The notes under the pieces are model-generated. The model did no database searches. It was given only the letters and a program-made list of their open reading frames with translations, and was not told where the DNA came from. Positions 8,501-11,253 of a stretch of 11,253 bases of DNA are shown piece after piece. Position 1 is the first letter of the stretch. Each line of letters opens with the position of its first letter. Position numbers and translations under genes: made by a program. This stretch comes from DASYSA01 sp036003885 (GTDB lineage: Bacteria; Acidobacteriota; Blastocatellia; UBA7656): assembly GCA_036003885.1 (NCBI GenBank), contig DASYSA010000288.1:1-11253 (forward strand), written 5' to 3'.

Positions 8501-9451
8501 ACTCTTCCTGACTACGAATGCGGTCGTGCCGCCGAACGACGGACAGAACTGATTCACCCCGATGTAGAGCGCGTTGGCATCGATGCCGAGTGTTGGGTAG
8601 TCCGACAGGCAGGCCGACTCTCCGATCGGCGAAACCTGATCCTGCTGAAAGAAGAAAAATGTCCAAACGGTGCCCGCGGTGATCGTGCCGTTGTCGCTGA
8701 CTGCCAGCAATACGCGGTTCGGCGTAGAGACGTTGATAATTATGATGAACCAGCGTCCCGAAAGGCGATCGTATCGAACTCGCGGATCACTTGTGCTGAT
8801 GCCATTCCTTACTGATTCGAAGAAAGTATTAGTGGTTGCGTCGAGCGCACCCAGCGCTCCGGTCGTCTTGTCAAAGACTTTGATGCGCTTGTTGACCGCC
8901 ATGACAAACTGAGTCGGGCCCACTGCGCCCATCGAGTCGGGGGGAAAGGCGCCCGTCTCAGCCAGAGTTGCCCCGGTGAAGTTCGGGCCTATAGTCTGGG
9001 GCGAGGTGAGCACCGGGGAAGGTGGCTCTCCTCCTTTCTTCGGAGGCCATTGCGATTCTTGAGGTGAGAATGGATTTATGGGAAGGAGGTCGCGCCGCGG
9101 CAGCGTTTTCTCGGCCTCGGTCTCTTCGCCGTCTTCGGCTTCTCCCTTTCGAGCTCGGATTGCCCGTTCGCGCCTCATGATCCGGCCCGTCGTCTCGCTC
9201 ATGCCCCGCTCGCCGGTCCACGGTGAACCGATGGTGTCGCCCTGAGGCGTGACCTGAAGAGTTCTGATCGGCTCTCGCTTTGAGCTTGTCGCCGGCGTTC
9301 TCGCGGAACGTGAAGCGGCCGATCGCTTGACAGACGTGTGCTGCGCGGCCGCCGGCATCGACACCGGTATCGTCAGGGCCAGACACAATGCGAGGCCCAT
9401 TGACTTCCGGCCTAATGAACTCTTTACCGACGACGACCACCAATCAAACAT
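5597..9451 (-). CDS. Large secreted protein with four BACON-type and five FG-GAP-like repeats
   Basis: 1284 residues, probably exported to the cell surface or medium; no catalytic motif recognised. Layout from the ATG at 9451: signal peptide (about 1-36, ending PAAA before Q); basic and acidic linker to about 130; a region (about 150-600) with aromatic and glycine-rich beta strands and DPRVRYDRLSGRWF, reminiscent of sialidase-like or other beta-propellers; an IPT/TIG-like segment (about 600-700); four BACON-type Ig-like repeats beginning at Cys 704, 791, 877 and 963; then five C-terminal repeats built on TIGLFRP, FFLRNSNT, PPDI, FGAPGD and GDWDGNGT, whose IGLFRP motifs start at 1052, 1099, 1148, 1195 and 1242. 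The GDWDGxGT loops resemble calcium-binding FG-GAP/VCBS blades. I chose the ATG at 9451 because GGAG lies six bases upstream; a TTG at 9463 would bury that site. It has its own strong promoter and leader. BACON domains are often linked to glycan or mucin adhesion; here that is only a suggestion. Confidence 0.88.
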   Translation of the reverse strand: MFDWWSSSVKSSLGRKSMGLALCLALTIPVSMPAAAQHTSVKRSAASRSARTPATSSKREPIRTLQVTPQGDTIGSPWTGERGMSETTGRIMRRERAIRARKGEAEDGEETEAEKTLPRRDLLPINPFSPQESQWPPKKGGEPPSPVLTSPQTIGPNFTGATLAETGAFPPDSMGAVGPTQFVMAVNKRIKVFDKTTGALGALDATTNTFFESVRNGISTSDPRVRYDRLSGRWFIIIINVSTPNRVLLAVSDNGTITAGTVWTFFFFQQDQVSPIGESACLSDYPTLGIDANALYIGVNQFCPSFGGTTAFVVRKSSVLGAGPIVATAFRNLTGTPGGAGLYTPMGVDNYDPAATEGYFIGVDNATFGTLVVRRVSNPGGTPVLSANAFITVPSTSFPLTVPHLGNTNGTNGRLDGLDDRLFAAHIRNGRLWTAQNIAVDNTGTTVGVGTRNAARWYELTGLNTGAPTLVQAGTLFAATPTNSVDDRHYWIPSIMVSGQGHAAMGVSTAGTNEFVNAATVGRLASDPLGTLETPILFTSSPAAYNPPGNDGSSRGRRRWGDYSYTSLDPCDDMTMWTIQEFCDSLNSYGVRIVKLIAPPPVTPLSANPAFIPQGQSSINVTVSGFATGGKGFYDPGAGFACRLAASIGGGIAVNSFTYNSPTSITLNISTMSALIGSKSISVTNPDGQSSTGSQLTVGAPGSCSFTLDSTAQNFAVTGGTGSFNVTTAGGCAWTATSNDSWITITSGSGGIGNGAVTYSVSNNPGGGTRTGTMTVGGVNFLVTEDGTGVCSFSIAPTSQNFVVGGGTGSVSVTADVGCAWMASSNSGFITITSGSSGTGNGTVNYSVSANPTTSPRTGTMTIAGQTFTVTQDPIPCTFAILPTSQNFASSGGTASVALTTLTGCTWMASSNAGFISITSGSSGTGNGTVNYSVSANPTTSSRTGTMTIAGLTFTVTQDPLPCTFMLSPTNQTYDKSGGTGNVAVNTLAGCAWSAASNDGWITITSGASGTGNGTVNYSVGVNPGSASRTGTMTIAGSTFTVGQSGGGTDTIGLFRPSSNSFFLRNNNSLAPPDITVGFGAPGDLPIVGDWDGNGTVTIGLYRPSTSTFFLRNSNTQGPPDIALTFGDGPGGDVPIAGDWDGDGSWTIGVYRPGTSTFFMRNSNTFGVPDIQITFGAPGDVPIAGDWDGNGTMTIGLFRPSGNFFFLRNSNTQGPPDVILTFGAPGDMPIVGDWDGSGTTTIGLFRPTGNFFFLRNSNTLGPPDIQFTFGAPGDKPIVGNWDGL
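5600..6307 (-). repeat. Five tandem coding repeats, 141-147 bp (GDWDG/IGLFRP)
   Basis: The 3' end of the large gene consists of five units. Unit-to-unit spacing of the IGLFRP motif is 47, 49, 47 and 47 codons. The 49-codon unit carries an extra two residues (GDGPGGDVP in place of GAPGDVP). The units stay alike at DNA level, for example in the stretches encoding FFLRNSNTQGPPD. The last unit ends GNWDGL and stop, without the following blade, so the array closes on a half unit. Five units could make a propeller completed by other strands. Confidence 0.9.
6317..7342 (-). repeat. Four tandem coding BACON-type repeats, about 258 bp
   Basis: Unit boundaries at the cysteine of CSF/CTF lie near 7342, 7081, 6823 and 6565. 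Each unit reads CxF, TxQNF, SGGTGxVxV, GCAWxAxSN, ITITSGxxGxGNGTVNYSV, RTGTMTIAG, FTVTQ. The second and third units are near-identical over about 45 residues and clearly alike at DNA level, indicating recent duplication or gene conversion. The first (NNPGGGTRTG) and fourth (NPGSASRTG) are more diverged. Confidence 0.9.
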
Positions 9452-9593
9452 CCGATTCTCCAATCCCTAAGAGTTAGGCTCGCACAAGACGACCTCCGTC
9501 GTCCGGTACGACGATCGACTTGGCGCCAGCGGCGCGAGTCAGCAGGGGGATAATGCTGAGCACTTTGGGCGGCGCATCCTTGCCGCGAAGACG
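9452..9593 (-). promoter_or_regulatory. Structured 5' leader of the large secreted protein
   Basis: A leader of about 140 bases between the predicted transcription start and the ATG. In minus-strand order, perfect stems are: GCGGC/GCCGC (9582-9586 with 9569-9573), TCAGCA/TGCTGA (9554-9559 with 9539-9544), GCGCC/GGCGC (9531-9535 with 9523-9527), GTCGT/ACGAC (9508-9512 with 9498-9502), and GACGAC/GTCGTC (9498-9503 with 9488-9493). The last two share the 9498-9502 segment and so exclude each other. This looks like a switchable leader, but it matches no riboswitch class I recognise. GGAG (9458-9461) is the ribosome-binding site. Confidence 0.4.
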
Positions 9594-9599
9594 TGGACG

Positions 9600-9628
9600 A
9601 TACTACCGACGGTCCCGTTTACTGTCAA
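9600..9628 (-). promoter_or_regulatory. Sigma-70 promoter of the secreted-protein/hydrolase operon
   Basis: On the minus strand, TTGACA (complement of 9623-9628) precedes TAGTAT (complement of 9600-9605) with an optimal 17-base spacer. The -35 matches 6/6 and the -10 matches 4/6. It begins only five bases past the rfaE2 stop, so it separates the large gene from rfaE2 in expression. The predicted start is near 9593. Confidence 0.7.
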
Positions 9629-9633
9629 TACAC

Positions 9634-10116
9634 TTAACCATCACGCATCACCCGTCTGATCCTCTCTATTATCTCGCTGGTTGATGAACCTTGACGGTAA
9701 GGCAGTGAAAGAACCCGTCCGCCTGCGGCCTCGACCTCCTTGCGACCAACGATCGTTTCAATGGCCCAGTCGCCTCCTTTGACGAGCACGTCGGGCAGCA
9801 GCCTGGCGATCAATTCGAGCGGTGTCCCTTCATCAAAGATGGTCACATAGTCGACTACTTCGAGCGCCGCCATTATTTCGGCGCGCTCATTTTGATTCAA
9901 GATCGGACGTCCCTCTCCCTTCAGCCCTCGAACCGAAGCATCGCTGTTGAGCGCGACCATTAGCAGATCCCCCAGCGAACGAGCCTCACGCAGATATCGC
10001 ACATGGCCCGAGTGCAGAAGGTCGAAACAGCCATTGGTGAAGACCACCCGCTTGCCTTCTCTTCGTAGTCGCTCCCGCTCTTCGATCAGTGCGTCCCGGC
10101 TCATCACCTGTCCCAT
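9634..10116 (-). CDS. rfaE2: Stand-alone D-glycero-beta-D-manno-heptose 1-phosphate adenylyltransferase
   Basis: Transfers AMP from ATP to heptose 1-phosphate to give ADP-heptose, the donor for LPS inner-core heptose, in the cytoplasm. 160 residues: only the C-terminal half of bifunctional HldE (about 477 residues in E. coli); the N-terminal kinase domain is absent, as in bacteria that split the enzyme. Motifs: VVFTNGCFDLLHSGHVRYL (24-42) with the nucleotidyltransferase HxGH at 35-38, VKGGDW (112-117), and GSSTSEIIERI (143-153), the counterpart of the family ISSTxxI motif. The ATG at 10116 has an AGGGAGGAAT ribosome-binding site (complement of 10124-10133). The last codons (VMRDG) lie in two 7-base units at 9640-9653 like those of the nearby arrays. 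The partner kinase and isomerase are not in the window. The name hldE is also used. Confidence 0.95.
   Translation of the reverse strand: MGQVMSRDALIEERERLRREGKRVVFTNGCFDLLHSGHVRYLREARSLGDLLMVALNSDASVRGLKGEGRPILNQNERAEIMAALEVVDYVTIFDEGTPLELIARLLPDVLVKGGDWAIETIVGRKEVEAAGGRVLSLPYRQGSSTSEIIERIRRVMRDG
9640..9653. repeat. Two-unit heptad (ATCACGC, ATCACCC) inside the rfaE2 3' end
   Basis: Two in-register units immediately before the rfaE2 stop. ATCACGC is the same 7-base word as at 10203-10209 in array C and, inverted, at 10822-10835. Two units alone could be chance; identity with the neighbouring array word is what makes it notable. Confidence 0.4.
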
Positions 10117-10181
10117 CCTGTCGATTCCTCCCTACCAAACATCCGCAGTCCAGTCCCGGCGTTTTCGACATTAACATGTTT

Positions 10182-10216
10182 ATCACAGATCATGGATCAT
10201 AGATCACGCATCACTC
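10182..10216. repeat. Heptad array C, left arm (ATCANNN)n
   Basis: Five in-register units, all beginning ATCA: ATCACAG (10182), ATCATGG (10189), ATCATAG (10196), ATCACGC (10203) and ATCACTC (10210). A weaker sixth, TTCACGA, follows at 10217. It overlaps the 3' end of the YdjM-like gene: the stop (10204-10206) and the last codons, Ser-Asp-Ala, lie within it. It is inverted relative to 10822-10842. Confidence 0.85.
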
Positions 10217-10815
10217 TTCACGATCGCCACGACCCAGACTATGATTCCAGCAATTGCACAAACTGCGGCAGATATTCGTCTCCAGGTTGTAGCCTCAGGA
10301 TTATCCCAAACGATTGCCGCCATCGTAAAAGGCCCGAATAGCGCCATCTCCCAAAGCATCAACCGCATCCCGCTCGCGGTAAACAATCGGTGAGCTGATA
10401 ACGGCGCGACCGGAATGGGCCGCCACGGCAGGAAGTAGCGCGTGTTGTTGAAAGGCGCGAAGAAGGCTATGCCAAGGCCACCGTCTGTCATTGCGTCGAA
10501 AAGGCCGTGCGAGGCCGTCACCAGTCCGAACAGCGCGGCCAGAGTCCCGAATGACAGCTCGCCCGCCCATCCGGCCTTCACGAAGACGAATGCGAGCGCG
10601 AGTCCCAGGGCTGCCGCGAAGAACAGGGAGTGAGTGAGCCCGCGATGTCCGAGTGGATCGCCGTACGGGATAGAGCCTATGAACAGGGCATCGAGATCGG
10701 GCACGGCCGCGACAACAATCGAAGCTATGATGATAGGTTTGTCTGGCTTCGGATCCCGCAGACCAATCTTCGACCCAATGAAGCCCAAAGCGCCGTGCGA
10801 AAAGATCGTTGGCAT
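10204..10815 (-). CDS. YdjM-like integral-membrane protein (metal-dependent hydrolase family)
   Basis: 203 residues, inner membrane, of the YdjM/DUF457 group often labelled 'metal-dependent hydrolase'; reaction unknown. Conserved polar residues lie at helix edges: His7 (IFSHGALG), VPDLDALF with Asp40 and Asp42, GHRGLTHS (56-63), SHGLFDAMTDGG (102-113), and FAPFNNTRYFLPWRPIPV (119-136), the family signature. About five hydrophobic segments. The start at 10815 gives the family-like MPTIFSHG opening. Extending the frame to 11076 is rejected because the extra residues come from heptad repeats and overlap selB. No Shine-Dalgarno lies upstream; the region instead holds GTGATGC heptads. The C-terminal residues SDA and the stop are encoded by heptad array C. 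Neighbours rfaE2 (same strand) and selB (divergent) give no clear functional link. Confidence 0.85.
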   Translation of the reverse strand: MPTIFSHGALGFIGSKIGLRDPKPDKPIIIASIVVAAVPDLDALFIGSIPYGDPLGHRGLTHSLFFAAALGLALAFVFVKAGWAGELSFGTLAALFGLVTASHGLFDAMTDGGLGIAFFAPFNNTRYFLPWRPIPVAPLSAHRLFTASGMRLMLWEMALFGPFTMAAIVWDNPEATTWRRISAAVCAIAGIIVWVVAIVKSDA

Positions 10816-10821
10816 AGGAAA

Positions 10822-10842
10822 GTGATGCGTGATGCGTGAACG
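10822..10842. repeat. Heptad array C, right arm (GTGATGC)n
   Basis: GTGATGC twice exactly (10822, 10829), then GTGAACG (10836). The word is the reverse complement of ATCACGC, in cyclic form, found at 10203-10209 and 9640-9646. With 10182-10216 it brackets the YdjM-like gene as an inverted pair. It lies seven bases upstream of that gene's ATG, where a ribosome-binding site would be expected. Confidence 0.75.
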
Positions 10843-10864
10843 GGCCGGAAACTGACGCGGCCGC

Positions 10865-10870
10865 ATTATA
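10865..10870 (-). promoter_or_regulatory. Candidate -10 box of the YdjM-like gene
   Basis: The minus strand reads TATAAT exactly (complement of 10865-10870). The corresponding -35 position, near 10888-10893, falls inside heptad array D and does not resemble TTGACA. Predicted start near 10858, leader about 43 bases. The match is good but isolated. Confidence 0.4.
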
Positions 10871-10883
10871 ACACCAGAAGGAG

Positions 10884-10918
10884 GATTTTGGATTTTAGAT
10901 TTGGATTTTGATTTCGGA
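10884..10918. repeat. Heptad array D, left arm (GATTTTG)n
   Basis: GATTTTG (10884), GATTTTA (10891), a 6-base GATTTG (10898), GATTTTG (10904) and ATTTCGG (10911): period 7 with one single-base deletion. Its reverse complement aligns almost base for base with 10951-10985, making a potential stem of about 35 bp with a loop of about 32 bases. Confidence 0.88.
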
Positions 10919-10941
10919 ACATTGCGGATGTAGACGGTGCA

Positions 10942-10988
10942 ATCCGCATCCCGAATCCAAATCCAAAATCTAAAATCCAGAATCCCTC
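10942..10988. repeat. Heptad array D, right arm (ATCCNAA)n
   Basis: ATC-initial units start at 10942, 10948, 10955, 10961, 10968, 10975 and 10982, so the spacing is 6, 7, 6, 7, 7, 7. It is inverted relative to 10884-10918. Inside the loop, TGCGGAT (10923-10929) and ATCCGCA (10942-10948) form a second perfect stem. The arm ends four bases before the candidate selB -35. Confidence 0.88.
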
Positions 10989-10992
10989 TGAT

Positions 10993-11021
10993 TTGATTTG
11001 ACCCAACCACTCTTGTATCTT
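10993..11021 (+). promoter_or_regulatory. Candidate promoter of selB
   Basis: TTGATT (10993-10998), 17-base spacer, TATCTT (11016-11021). Both boxes match the sigma-70 consensus 4/6. The leader would be about 14 bases. The upstream edge abuts heptad array D. This is a weak call. Confidence 0.3.
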
Positions 11022-11041
11022 GACCGAAGAGCAGAAACGGT

Positions 11042-11253
11042 ATGAAGCACATAATAGTCGGAACGGCCGGACACATCGATCACGGCAAGACTGCGCTCGT
11101 CAAAGCGCTCACCGGCATCGACGCCGACAGGCTCAAAGAAGAACAGGAACGAGGCATCACCATCGATATCGGTTTTGCGGATCTGGCCGTCGGCGACATC
11201 AGATTTGGTTTCGTCGATGTGCCCGGCCACGAACGTTTCGTCAAGAACATGCT
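11042..11253 (+). CDS. selB: Selenocysteine-specific elongation factor SelB, 5' part
   Basis: Truncated by the window end; 70 full codons are visible. SelB is a GTPase that brings Sec-tRNA to the ribosome at UGA codons marked by a SECIS hairpin. Seen: G1 P-loop GTAGHIDHGKTALVKALTG (7-25), the SelB-type switch I stretch DRLKEEQERGITIDIGFA (28-45), and G3 DVPGHERFVKNML (58-70). HIDHGKT with ITIDIGFA separates SelB from EF-Tu (HVDHGKT, ITINTSHVE). The ATG at 11042 is preceded by a weak purine-rich GAAGAGCAG. It implies that the genome encodes selenoproteins; selA, selC and selD are not visible here. Confidence 0.93.
   Translation, partial: MKHIIVGTAGHIDHGKTALVKALTGIDADRLKEEQERGITIDIGFADLAVGDIRFGFVDVPGHERFVKNM

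Noticed and set aside
9452..9463. TTG start at 9463 for the large secreted protein
   Set aside because: The ATG at 9451 has a GGAG six bases upstream, which the TTG start would place inside the coding region; the signal peptide is intact from the ATG.
9452..9593. Known riboswitch (cyclic-di-GMP type) in the leader
   Set aside because: I could not find the conserved core bases of that class; only generic stems are visible.
10816..11076. N-terminal extension of the YdjM-like protein to 11076
   Set aside because: The extra residues are translated heptad repeats, include a potential hairpin, and overlap the selB start on the opposite strand; the family starts at MPTIFSHG-like sequence.

Overview
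The window reads as the chromosome of a Gram-negative (diderm) bacterium of moderately high G+C. Evidence for an outer membrane is an ADP-heptose adenylyltransferase for LPS inner core, a LolC/E-type lipoprotein-export permease and a periplasmic M48 protease. A secreted giant with BACON-type repeats and FG-GAP-like 'GDWDG' repeats, next to lysS-lolC and selB, is a style I associate with Acidobacteriota (Blastocatellia/Pyrinomonadales). That placement is an inference; no rRNA or marker in the window proves it.

Layout, left to right. Positions 1-154 hold an inverted pair of period-7 repeat arrays ending at the lolC stop. On the minus strand, lysS (1519-3078) is followed by lolC/E (153-1400), probably one transcript. 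A 429-base divergent region (3079-3507) carries the lysS promoter, a second pair of inverted heptad arrays, and the promoter of a plus-strand M48 metalloprotease (3508-4539). Convergent to it is a minus-strand cluster: a 1284-residue secreted repeat protein (5597-9451), translationally coupled through a TGATG overlap to a membrane-anchored alpha/beta hydrolase (4599-5597). The cluster has a strong sigma-70 promoter (9600-9628) and a hairpin-rich 5' leader. Upstream lie rfaE2/hldE (9634-10116), then a YdjM-like integral-membrane protein (10204-10815), both minus. A third inverted heptad pair separates the latter from the divergent, window-truncated selB (11042 onward). SelB implies selenocysteine use.

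The most unusual feature is not a gene. Most of the longer intergenic spaces carry short arrays with an exact or near-exact 7-base period, in inverted pairs. The 7-base word differs by locus: GAATTGC, TGACAAG/TGACCAA, ATCACGC/ATCATAG, GATTTTG/ATCCAAA. The period and inverted-pair design stay the same. Arrays abut or overlap the stop codons of three genes and lie between the divergent promoters. They resemble in form the heptanucleotide STRR repeats of filamentous cyanobacteria. Conservation of period and symmetry without conservation of sequence suggests a process that generates heptads, or a structural role, rather than an ordinary dispersed repeat.
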